Origin: Cellulomonas marina | Lineage (GTDB): Bacteria; Actinomycetota; Actinomycetes; Actinomycetales; Cellulomonadaceae | DNA length: 64,000 bases | Reading direction: 5' to 3' | NCBI RefSeq assembly: GCF_900111925.1 | Contig: NZ_FOKA01000013.1 | Coordinates: 48,709-112,708 of the forward strand | Part shown: in pieces, positions 57,562 to 64,000 of the stretch | Layout of the letters: the number at the start of each line of letters is the position of its first letter | How positions within the stretch are numbered: the first letter of the stretch is position 1 | Notes under the pieces: model-generated | What the model was told of the DNA's origin: nothing | What the model saw: the letters and a program-made list of their open reading frames with translations, nothing else | Databases searched by the model: none | Position numbers and translations under genes: made by a program

Positions 57562-57880
57562 CCGGGGAGCGTAGGGAGCAGGGCCGCTGCACCCGTCGCC
57601 GCCCGCAGCAGCCCCTCCGGACCGACACAGGGCGCTCACGACTCCCCTGCCCGCGCTGGTGCAGCCGCCGAGGCCTACCCGTGCCCGGCCGACCGCCGCC
57701 GCGGGATCACCGACGCGCCGACCGGTCGCCGGGTCCGTCGACCGGGTCCGCCTGCGGCGGGGCGGACCGGCAGCCGGCCTCCTCACGGGCCGCGAAGTCA
57801 CGGGTCGTGGCGCCCCGGGGCGGGGACGTCCGCGGTGCGGAACGACTGCCGACCGGGCGACGCGACCACCCGGGCAGGGG
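57562..57880. other. 319-bp intergenic region
   Basis: The right-hand side follows the stop of a dehydrogenase gene, the left-hand side holds the TACGCT -10 (57568-57573, minus) of the membrane protein gene. No further gene, RNA or repeat is seen. Open frames in it lack family resemblance. Confidence 0.4.
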
Positions 57881-58600
57881 TCAGACCTGCGCGACGGGGC
57901 TGATGACGAGCTCGTCGACGCGGACCCCGGGAGGCGACGCGAGCACGAAGGCCACGGCACGCCCCACGTCCTCCGGCCGGAGCATGACGGACCGCGCCGA
58001 CTCGTCGGGGACCTGCGGACGCAGGGCGAGGAACTCCGTGTCCACGTCGCCCGGGCACAGGTGGCAGGCACGGACGCCGTGCGCGGCCTCCTGCGCGTTG
58101 AGCGTCTGGCACAGCGCGCGCAGGGCGCTCTTGCTCGCGCTGTAGGCCACTCCGGCGTAGGGCGTGAAGCGCCAGGCCGAGTACGACGACACGACGACGA
58201 CCTGCCCGCCCGCGACGCGCAGGTCGGGCAGCACGGCGTCGACCACCAGGACGGCGGCGGTGAGGTTCGTGTCGAGGACCGCGCGCACCTCGTCGGTCGA
58301 CTGGTCGGCCCACGTGCGGCGCGGCGTGTTGAGACCCGCCGAGAGGACCACGTCGTCCACCCGGCCCCACGCCGACCGCAGGGTGGCGTGCGCACGGGCG
58401 ACGGCGTCGCCGTCCCGCGCGTCCAGCGGCAGCACCAGCGCCTCGCCGCCGGCGCTCTCCACGAGCCGCGCCGTCTCCTCCAGCCGGTCCTGGCGCCGGC
58501 CGCTGAGCGCGACGCGGCGTCCGCCGGCGCACGCGACGGCCGCCGCCCGGCCCATGCCGCTGCCGGCACCGGTGACCCACAGCACCCGCGCGTCCGCCAT
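57881..58600 (-). CDS. short-chain dehydrogenase/reductase
   Basis: 239 aa classical SDR. Cofactor motif TGAGSGMG at residues 10-17, SGRRQDRL nearby (basic residues favour NADP), catalytic Ser in VVVVSSYSAW, then YSASK with Tyr and Lys. The C-terminus carries the PGDVDTEFL motif. It overlaps the end of the next gene upstream by TGATG, so the two dehydrogenases are co-translated. The substrate is unknown. Confidence 0.9.
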   Translation of the reverse strand: MADARVLWVTGAGSGMGRAAAVACAGGRRVALSGRRQDRLEETARLVESAGGEALVLPLDARDGDAVARAHATLRSAWGRVDDVVLSAGLNTPRRTWADQSTDEVRAVLDTNLTAAVLVVDAVLPDLRVAGGQVVVVSSYSAWRFTPYAGVAYSASKSALRALCQTLNAQEAAHGVRACHLCPGDVDTEFLALRPQVPDESARSVMLRPEDVGRAVAFVLASPPGVRVDELVISPVAQV

Positions 58601-59394
58601 CAGCGCAGCCCCGCGATCTCGTAGGCGCGCTGGGGGAGCTGGGTGGCGAGCTTGCCGCCGCTCACGTCGACGAGGGTGCCGGTGATGTAGCGCGCCGCGT
58701 CGCTGGCGAGGAAGCACAGCAGGTCGCAGACCTCCTGCGGCTCGCCCCACCGCCGCAGCGTCAGCGTGTCCAGGAGCCGGTCCTGGGTGGCCTGGTCCTT
58801 CTCGCGGAAGCCGTTGAGCTCCGTCGGCACCATGCCGGGCGCGTAGGCGTTGACGGTGACGCCCCACGGGCCGAGCTCTCCGGCGAGGACGCGGGTGAGC
58901 TGCACGACGGCGGCCTTCGACGCCGCGTACGCCGCGCTGCCCACGCTCGGGACGATCGCGGCGAACGACGCCGCGTTGAGGATGCGGCCGCCGCCCTGGC
59001 GCTTCATCGCCGGCATGACCGCCCGGCACGTGCGGACCGTGCCGGTGACGTTGACGTCGAGCACGGTGGTCCACGTCGAGGCGTCGACCTCCTCGACGAG
59101 CCCCTCGCCGAGCACCCCGGCGTTGTTCACGAGCACGTCGACGCGGCCGAAGCGCTCGAGCGCGGCGTCGACCGCGGCCTGCACGGAGGCGTCCGACCGG
59201 ACGTCGCAGGCCAGGGCCAGCGACGTGGTGCCCGCGTCCGCCGCCGCCGGCTCGGCCCACCCGACGGCCGCGGCGTCGACGTCCGTGGCGACGACGAGCG
59301 CCCGTTCCCGCAGGAAGGTCTCCGCGACCGCGCGGCCGATGCCGCGGCCCGCACCGGTCACGAGGACGACCCTGCCCTGCAGATCCAGCTCCAT
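58600..59394 (-). CDS. SDR family oxidoreductase (FabG-like)
   Basis: 264 aa from ATG 59394. TGAGRGIGRAVAETF near residue 14, ATDVDAAAVG (Asp after beta2 favours NAD), LVNNAGVLGEG, catalytic Ser in LNAASFAAI, Tyr-Lys in AYAASKAAVV, and PGMVPTELN. Classical 3-ketoacyl-reductase-like SDR; possible sugar-alcohol or hydroxy-acid dehydrogenase. Longer starts up to 59451 exist but add a non-conserved leader. Pairing with a second SDR suggests a two-step catabolic oxidation, inferred only. Confidence 0.9.
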   Translation of the reverse strand: MELDLQGRVVLVTGAGRGIGRAVAETFLRERALVVATDVDAAAVGWAEPAAADAGTTSLALACDVRSDASVQAAVDAALERFGRVDVLVNNAGVLGEGLVEEVDASTWTTVLDVNVTGTVRTCRAVMPAMKRQGGGRILNAASFAAIVPSVGSAAYAASKAAVVQLTRVLAGELGPWGVTVNAYAPGMVPTELNGFREKDQATQDRLLDTLTLRRWGEPQEVCDLLCFLASDAARYITGTLVDVSGGKLATQLPQRAYEIAGLR

Positions 59395-59476
59395 GCCCGC
59401 CCACTGTGCCATGCGACGCGCACGGGCGGGCCGTGCACCGGACGCGTGCACGGGTGGTGCGACGAGCCGGCCCGTC

Positions 59477-60463
59477 CTACAGGCGCTCGGACCCCTCGCT
59501 GAGGTCCTCGCTCCGCTCGGGCTGCGGCACGCACAGGTCCAGCGCCGCGGGGCTGATGCTCACCTCGAGCACGCGGCCGCGCTCGATGACGTCGCCGTCG
59601 AGCTGGCGCCGGTGCGGCTCGGTCGCCACCACCCGGACGTGCGAGGCGCGGAACGTCTCCAGGTGCGGCACGTGCTTCCGCCGCCGGGCCACGCCCCACG
59701 CCGTACCGGCCCAGTCGCCCAGCGTGCGCGGCGCCAGGACCGCGACCTCCATCTGCCCGTTGTCGGGCTCCGCGTCCGCGAGGAGCAGCACCCCGCCCTG
59801 CAGCCGTCCCACGTTCCCCACGACGACGGAACGGACGCGCCGGCGCATCGGCGGTCGGTCGTCGAGCTCGATGCGGACGTCGATGCGGTGCCGGCGCAGG
59901 TGCTTGAGCGCGGACACCACGTAGGCGGCCGGGCCGAAGCGGGCCTTGAGCTGCGTCGACGCGTCGTCGAGCAGCGCGGCGTCGAAGCCGATCCCGGCCA
60001 TCACGGCGAAGGCCTGCCCGTCGACGTACCCGACGTCGATACGGCGGCGGCCGCGCTCGACGACGACCCGTACGCCGGCGGCGGGGTCGTCGGGCAGCCC
60101 GAGGTTCGTCGCCAGCAGGTTGCCCGTGCCCGCGGGCAGCACGGCCAGCGCGCCGGGGCCGCCGGCGAGGCCTTCGATGCAGGACCGGACGGTCCCGTCG
60201 CCGCCGCACGCGAAGACCACCTGGGCGCCGTCCGCGACGGCCTGCCGAGCCTGCCCGGCGCCGGGGTCGTCCTCGGTCGTCTCGATCCAGCGGGGCGCGG
60301 GCCAGCCCGCGGCAGCCAGGGCCTCCTCGACGACGCGGCGGCGCTCGTCGAGGCCCTCGACGCGGACGGGGTTGTACACGACGGCGGTGCGCAGCGGGCC
60401 GGCCGTGGCGTCACCGGTCCGTACGTCCTGGCTCGTCGTGCTCGTACCTGTCCCGTCGCCCAT
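59477..60463 (-). CDS. diacylglycerol/lipid kinase family protein
   Basis: 328 aa. NAD/DAGK catalytic superfamily: VVYNPVRVEG at the start of the domain, FACGGDGTVRSCIEGLAGG (ATP-binding GGDGT), AVLPAGTGNLLATNLGLP, and MAGIGFDAALLDD. DgkB/YegS-like: phosphorylates diacylglycerol, or another lipid or sphingoid acceptor. ATG 60463 is preceded by GGGGAGGGG. Its Ser/Thr-rich first 22 residues are not conserved. Confidence 0.92.
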   Translation of the reverse strand: MGDGTGTSTTSQDVRTGDATAGPLRTAVVYNPVRVEGLDERRRVVEEALAAAGWPAPRWIETTEDDPGAGQARQAVADGAQVVFACGGDGTVRSCIEGLAGGPGALAVLPAGTGNLLATNLGLPDDPAAGVRVVVERGRRRIDVGYVDGQAFAVMAGIGFDAALLDDASTQLKARFGPAAYVVSALKHLRRHRIDVRIELDDRPPMRRRVRSVVVGNVGRLQGGVLLLADAEPDNGQMEVAVLAPRTLGDWAGTAWGVARRRKHVPHLETFRASHVRVVATEPHRRQLDGDVIERGRVLEVSISPAALDLCVPQPERSEDLSEGSERL

Positions 60464-60635
60464 CGCGGCTGCCCCTCCCCGTGCGGCCCGGCCGTGGGGC
60501 CGGCGTGCGCCACCGGCGGTGGTCGCGTGCGGGACCACAGTGGTGGTGCGGGCGGCGGCGGGCAACCGCTCGGCGGTGCGTCCGCCGGTCGGGGGACGAC
60601 GGTCCCGTCGGCGCGGCCCGAGGACCGGCCGACGC

Positions 60636-60893
60636 TCAGAGGACGGGGCTGAGCACCTCGTCGGGCACCGGCGCGGCGGACGCCAGCGCGTGCAGCTGCC
60701 AGACGCACGCCACGGCGAGCCCCGTGGCCGATGCCAGGGCGACGAGCGCGGTCGGGGCCGGCGCGACGAGCGCCCAGGCGGCACAGGCGACGACGGCCGT
60801 GACGCACGCGCCCAGCAGCGCGAGCGTGCCGCGGACCTCGACGACCGCGAGGGTCCCCACGGAGGCGGCGGCGAGCCAGAGCACGACGAGCAC
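60636..60893 (-). CDS. small membrane protein of unknown function
   Basis: 85 aa, three predicted hydrophobic segments (VVLWLAAASVGTLAVVEV; LALLGACVTAVVACAAWALV; ALVALASATGLAVACVW) and a short tail. No family recognised. Support for it as a gene: CAGGAT lies 7 nt before GTG 60893, the start geometry of real genes here, and no other gene claims the interval. Confidence 0.55.
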   Translation of the reverse strand: MLVVLWLAAASVGTLAVVEVRGTLALLGACVTAVVACAAWALVAPAPTALVALASATGLAVACVWQLHALASAAPVPDEVLSPVL

Positions 60894-60941
60894 GGAGACG
60901 ATCCTGGCCGCCCCGGACGTCGCCGCCCAGGTCGCGCAGGT

Positions 60942-60977
60942 GAACAGCGGACGACGAACGAACAGCGGACGACGAAC
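60942..60977. repeat. 18-bp direct duplication
   Basis: GAACAGCGGACGACGAAC occurs twice without a gap, in the non-coding space between the small membrane protein and the zinc-ribbon protein. Confidence 0.85.
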
Positions 60978-60984
60978 CGGTGCG

Positions 60985-61470
60985 TCAGCCGCAGTCGTCG
61001 CAGATGCCGGTGGCGGGGAGCGTCATGGCGCACGTCGGGCAGATGGCGGCCACCCGCTCGGTCGCCGCCCGGCGTGCGGGCGACGGGGCCGCCGTCCGGG
61101 TGCCGGACGTGCGGGTGCCGGGCGTGCGGGTGCCGGCCGTGCGGCGCGCGGGGGCGGACCGGGTCACGGCGGCGGCGGGACGGGCGGCCAGGGCGGGTTC
61201 GGCGACCTCGAAGCCCCGTCGGCGGAGGATCGCGAGGGCCGTCGGCAGCCCGTTGGTCACCTCCTCGGGCGTCGCGAGGCGTCCGGTGGCGTACCGGTGC
61301 GCGACACCCAGCACGGCGACGGCGTCGTACCGCTCCCCCTCGTGCACGACGGCGTAGCCCGAAGGGGCACCGAACCCGTAGGTCGACGCGAAGTCGTCCG
61401 CGCCCAGCCGCGCGTGCTCGGCGAGGGCGGCCAGGACGTGCTGCTGCTGCAGGGAGGAGAACGTCGCCAC
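60985..61470 (-). CDS. ScoMcrA-like N-terminal head domain protein with C-terminal zinc ribbon
   Basis: 161 aa. Residues 5-90 (VLAALAEHARLGADDFASTYGF, YAVVHEGERYDAVAVLGVAHRYATGR, ILRRRGFEV) resemble the N-terminal head domain found in the Streptomyces type IV restriction enzyme ScoMcrA and in related HNH proteins. Here there is no nuclease domain. Instead an Ala/Arg-rich linker with three RTxGT repeats leads to CPTC...CDDCG, a four-Cys zinc ribbon. The role is unknown; nucleic-acid contact is likely. GTG 61470 is 6 nt after TAGGCT (61477-61482). Confidence 0.75.
   Translation of the reverse strand: MATFSSLQQQHVLAALAEHARLGADDFASTYGFGAPSGYAVVHEGERYDAVAVLGVAHRYATGRLATPEEVTNGLPTALAILRRRGFEVAEPALAARPAAAVTRSAPARRTAGTRTPGTRTSGTRTAAPSPARRAATERVAAICPTCAMTLPATGICDDCG
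61098..61142. repeat. three 15-bp repeats in the linker of the zinc-ribbon protein
   Basis: GGGTGCCGGACGTGC three times with one variable base; encodes the RTxGT linker on the minus strand. Confidence 0.85.
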
Positions 61471-61476
61471 AGGACG

Positions 61477-61482
61477 AGCCTA
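61477..61482 (-). promoter_or_regulatory. -10 element for a leaderless zinc-ribbon gene
   Basis: TAGGCT on the minus strand, 6 nt before GTG 61470. Confidence 0.55.
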
Positions 61483-61597
61483 CGAGGTCACCCGGACGGG
61501 TCATGGACGGCGGCGGCAGGGTGACGTGAGGCGCCGGGTCCCGCGCTCACGGCTAGCGTGGGACCCAGGGGGAGCCCACGGGTCCGATGGAGGTCGC

Positions 61598-62599
61598 ATG
61601 CCGCGCTCGTCGCGAGGCCCGGCCGTGTCGGTCGTCGTCCCCACCTACCAGCGCCGCGACCTCCTCCCCCGGGTGCTCCGTCCCCTGCTCGCGGACCCCG
61701 CGCTGCACGAGCTCGTCGTCGTCGTCGACGGCTCCACGGACGGCACCGCGGAGCTGCTCGCCCGGGCGCGCGCCGCCGACCCCCGCGTCCGTCCGGTCCT
61801 GCAGCCGAACCGCGGGCTCGCCGCGGCGCGGCAGCGCGGTGCGGAGGAGGCGACGGGCGACCTCCTGCTCCTGCTCGACGACGACGTCCTCCCCGGTCCC
61901 GGGCTGCCCGGCGCGCACGCCGCCGCGCACGCGCGGGCCGACGACCCGTGCCTCGTGCTCGTCGGGCACATGCCCAACGACCCCCGGCGCGTGCCCCGCG
62001 AGCGGCGCGCGGTCGCCGAGATGTACGCCCGCGCCTACGCGGCCGCGAGCGCCGGGTGGGAGGCGGGCGACGACGTGCTGCTGCACTTCTGGGCCGGCCA
62101 CTTCTCGCTGCGCCGGGACGCCGCGCTGCGGATCGGGCTCGCGACCCCGGGCGACGAGGTCTACCGCCGGCAGGAGGACCGCGACTTCGGCATGCGCGCC
62201 CTCGCCGCCGGCTACCGGGGCGTCTTCGACCGGGGGCTGCACGCCGAGCACCTGTTCGAGCGCGGGATGGCGGCCTGGCGGCGGGAGTGCTTCGAGACGG
62301 GAGCCCACCGCTCCCACCTCGAGCGCGTGCACCACGAGGTGCTGGGGGTGAGCGGGGGTGCCGTGCCGCGGGGGGTCACGCACCGGCGCCGGCCCCTGGC
62401 CCTCGCCCTGGGGGTGGTGGCGCAGGCGGTGGCGACGACACCGGTCGCGGGCACCGTCGTCGACGCCGCGGTGGGCGCCCACGCCCTCGTCACCCGGGTG
62501 CCGGGCACGGGCGCGCCGGCCCGTTTCCTGGCTCTTCGGACATCTGGTGGGGTTCAGGCGTTGAGGCCGCCGGCGGCGAGGAGCATGCGGAGTCGGTAG
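61598..62599 (+). pseudogene. glycosyltransferase family 2, 3' end replaced by an insertion sequence
   Basis: GT2 protein: VSVVVPTYQRRDLLPRVLRPLL near residue 10, VVVDGSTDGTAELL, NRGLAAARQRGAEEATGDLLLLLDDDVLPGPG with the DDD metal motif, then FWAGHFSLRRDAALRIG and EDRDFGMRALAAGYRG, the acceptor half. The native frame is intact for about 310 codons. At 62530 the ISL3 element begins, and the last 23 codons plus the stop are read from the element. The catalytic region survives, so a shortened enzyme might still work; whatever followed (for example membrane segments) is lost. ATG 61598 has GGAGG 6 bases upstream and a TAGCGT -10 candidate at 61554-61559. Confidence 0.85.
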
Positions 62600-64000
62600 T
62601 TGTCGCGGTTGCGGTAGCCGCGGGCGATGCGGCGGTGGAGTTCGATGATGCCGTTCACGGCTTCGGTGCCGCCGTTGTTGGCGCGGTCGGTGGTGAAGTA
62701 GGCCAGAAACGCTTGTTGCCAGCGGCGCAGGGTCCGTCCCAGGCGGGCGACCTCGGCGATGGGGCAGGTGTGGAACGAGGCCAGGATCTTCTCGGCGCGG
62801 CGCCGTCCCTCGGCGGTGTCCTTGGTGCGGTAGGCCGCGCGCAGGTCCTGGGCGCACCGCCAGGCGATGTAGACCTCCTCGTGGGCGTCATCGGCGGTGA
62901 TCGCGACCTCGAGGCGGTGCAGCTGCTTGTCGGTCAGGTTCTCGGCGCCGGCGCGCAGGAGGGTCTGGATGCCGTACAGGGGGTCGCCCTTGCGGCCGCG
63001 GTGCCCGGTCGTGGCCTGCTGGACGCGGCGGCGGACTTCGTCGACGACCTGGGTGCCGAGCTTGACGACGTGAAACGCGTCCAGCACGGCGACCGCGTCG
63101 GCGAGCTCGGCGTCCAGGGCGGCCTTGTAGCCGCCGAAGGGGTCTAGCGCGGCGACCTGGACCCCGTCGCGGAAGGTGGCTCCGCGGTCGGTGAGCCAGT
63201 CGGCGTAGGCCTTCTTGGACCGGCCCGGGACCAGGTCCAGCAGGCGGGCACGGACCCGCCACCGTCCGTGTTCGTCCTGATGGCGGGTCAGGTCGACCAT
63301 CCCGGTGAGCTCCTTGGGCCCACGTCGGCGGGTGTCGCCGTGATGCCAGATGTGCTCGTCGACGCCCAGAGAGGTGACGCCGGTGAACCGTGCCGGGTCC
63401 TCGGCCCGGGCCTGCAGCCGCGGCCGGACCGCGCGCCACAACGTCTTCCACGCCACCGCGAGCCGGCGCGCCAGACCCGACACGCAGGCGTGCTCGCGGC
63501 GCAGCTGGGCGATGGCCCAGGTCACCGCCCGGCACGTCAGCGACCCGCGGGCGGGGACCAGGTCGGGCAGCTGCTCGGTGAACGACCCGACCGGGCAGCC
63601 GGGGTCCGGGCACCGCCAGGTCCGCTGCCGCCACCGCAGCACGACGGGCACCTCGCCCGGCACGTCGTGCAGCACCCGGATCTTGCGGCCCCGGCCGACG
63701 GCGACGACGCCGCACCGCGGGCACCCCATCAGACCGGGCGGGGAAGAGACCGTCACCGTCAGCAACGTCGGTGATCGTTCGACGGCCTCGACCTGAACGA
63801 CGTCCAGGCCCAGCAGCACGTCACATCGCGAACAGGGGTCGGTAGAAGGCGCGCTCGAGCACGCCGTAGCGTTGGACACGGTCGAGGTCTCCGCAGGGAC
63901 GGTTTGCTTGGTCGCTGCTGATCCTCGGGGACCTCGACCCCCTCACCCCTGCACCTGACTCACCGGCGAGCCGTCACCCCCACCGGATGTCCGAAGAACC
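62530..64000. mobile_element. ISL3-family insertion sequence, about 1.47 kb, ending at the window edge
   Basis: The terminal inverted repeats of 23 bp begin GGCTCTTCGGACATCTGG at 62530-62552, and GGTTCTTCGGACATCCGG, complementary, at 63978-64000. They match at 21 of 23 positions. One transposase gene fills the element. The 8-bp target duplication expected for the family cannot be checked because the right flank is outside the window. Confidence 0.93.
62554..63879 (-). CDS. ISL3-family transposase
   Basis: 441 aa, full length. N-terminal zinc-finger-like Cys sets (CPRCG near residue 53; CPDPGCPVG), an HTH region, then the DDE core: Asp in TSLGVDEHIWHH, Asp in VAALDPFGGYKAAL, with DAFHVVKLGTQVVDEVRRRVQ between, and Glu in NNGGTEAVNGIIELHRRIARGYRN. 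No frameshift, so the element looks active. The stop codon touches the left inverted repeat, and the start is about 120 bp from the right end. Confidence 0.96.
   Translation of the reverse strand: MSNATACSSAPSTDPCSRCDVLLGLDVVQVEAVERSPTLLTVTVSSPPGLMGCPRCGVVAVGRGRKIRVLHDVPGEVPVVLRWRQRTWRCPDPGCPVGSFTEQLPDLVPARGSLTCRAVTWAIAQLRREHACVSGLARRLAVAWKTLWRAVRPRLQARAEDPARFTGVTSLGVDEHIWHHGDTRRRGPKELTGMVDLTRHQDEHGRWRVRARLLDLVPGRSKKAYADWLTDRGATFRDGVQVAALDPFGGYKAALDAELADAVAVLDAFHVVKLGTQVVDEVRRRVQQATTGHRGRKGDPLYGIQTLLRAGAENLTDKQLHRLEVAITADDAHEEVYIAWRCAQDLRAAYRTKDTAEGRRRAEKILASFHTCPIAEVARLGRTLRRWQQAFLAYFTTDRANNGGTEAVNGIIELHRRIARGYRNRDNYRLRMLLAAGGLNA

Overview
The window is very GC-rich (mostly 70-78% by eye) actinobacterial chromosome. 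The gene order and several lineage-specific proteins (RbpA, WhiA, OpcA, PdtaR with an ANTAR domain, PolA without proofreading residues) point to the Actinobacteria. The overall style suggests order Micrococcales, perhaps a Cellulomonas-like organism; that last step is inference. Nearly all genes are core housekeeping genes on the minus strand, and only the right edge is clearly mobile DNA.

Layout: (1) 1-3551: edge of a DUF885 protein, two membrane proteins, and der. (2) 3735-12439, minus: plsC-like, cmk, tyrA, rluB, scpB, scpA, a ParA-family gene, xerD and ctaB, tightly coupled by GTGA/ATGA overlaps. (3) 12883-19692, plus: transketolase, transaldolase, glucose-6-phosphate dehydrogenase, OpcA and 6-phosphogluconolactonase, a complete oxidative/non-oxidative pentose phosphate operon closed by a strong terminator. 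(4) 19784-32048, minus: rbpA, secG, the triose glycolysis genes tpiA-pgk-gap, then whiA, yvcK, rapZ, uvrC, uvrA. (5) 32177-36515: GH15 glucosidase, metallo-beta-lactamase-fold hydrolase, acyl-CoA dehydrogenase, YCII protein. (6) 36546-41781, minus: two tandem TerC genes behind a yybP-ykoY (manganese) riboswitch, uvrB, and a pyroglutamyl-peptidase gene with no ordinary start codon. (7) 41791-50887, minus: coaE, rpsA, pfkA and a peptide-type ABC importer (binding protein, two permeases, fused double ATPase). (8) 51091-56890: methyltransferase, polA and a divergent thioesterase, acetyltransferase, the ANTAR regulator pdtaR, and one tRNA gene. (9) 56926-64000: membrane proteins, two dehydrogenases, a diacylglycerol-kinase-like gene, a ScoMcrA-head-like zinc-ribbon protein, and a glycosyltransferase cut by an ISL3-family insertion sequence that ends at the window edge.

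Three window-wide patterns stand out. First, many genes carry a -10-like hexamer exactly 6-7 nt before the start codon, the geometry of leaderless transcripts; this pattern settles several start codons. Second, uvrA and uvrB (and, in weaker form, polA) carry the TGTCRGTG-N8-TAnnnT promoter of the RecA-independent (PafBC) DNA-damage response. Third, short tandem repeats, mostly of 12 bp, recur at gene ends and starts in unrelated genes and in non-coding gaps. Some of them multiply GTG start codons in frame.
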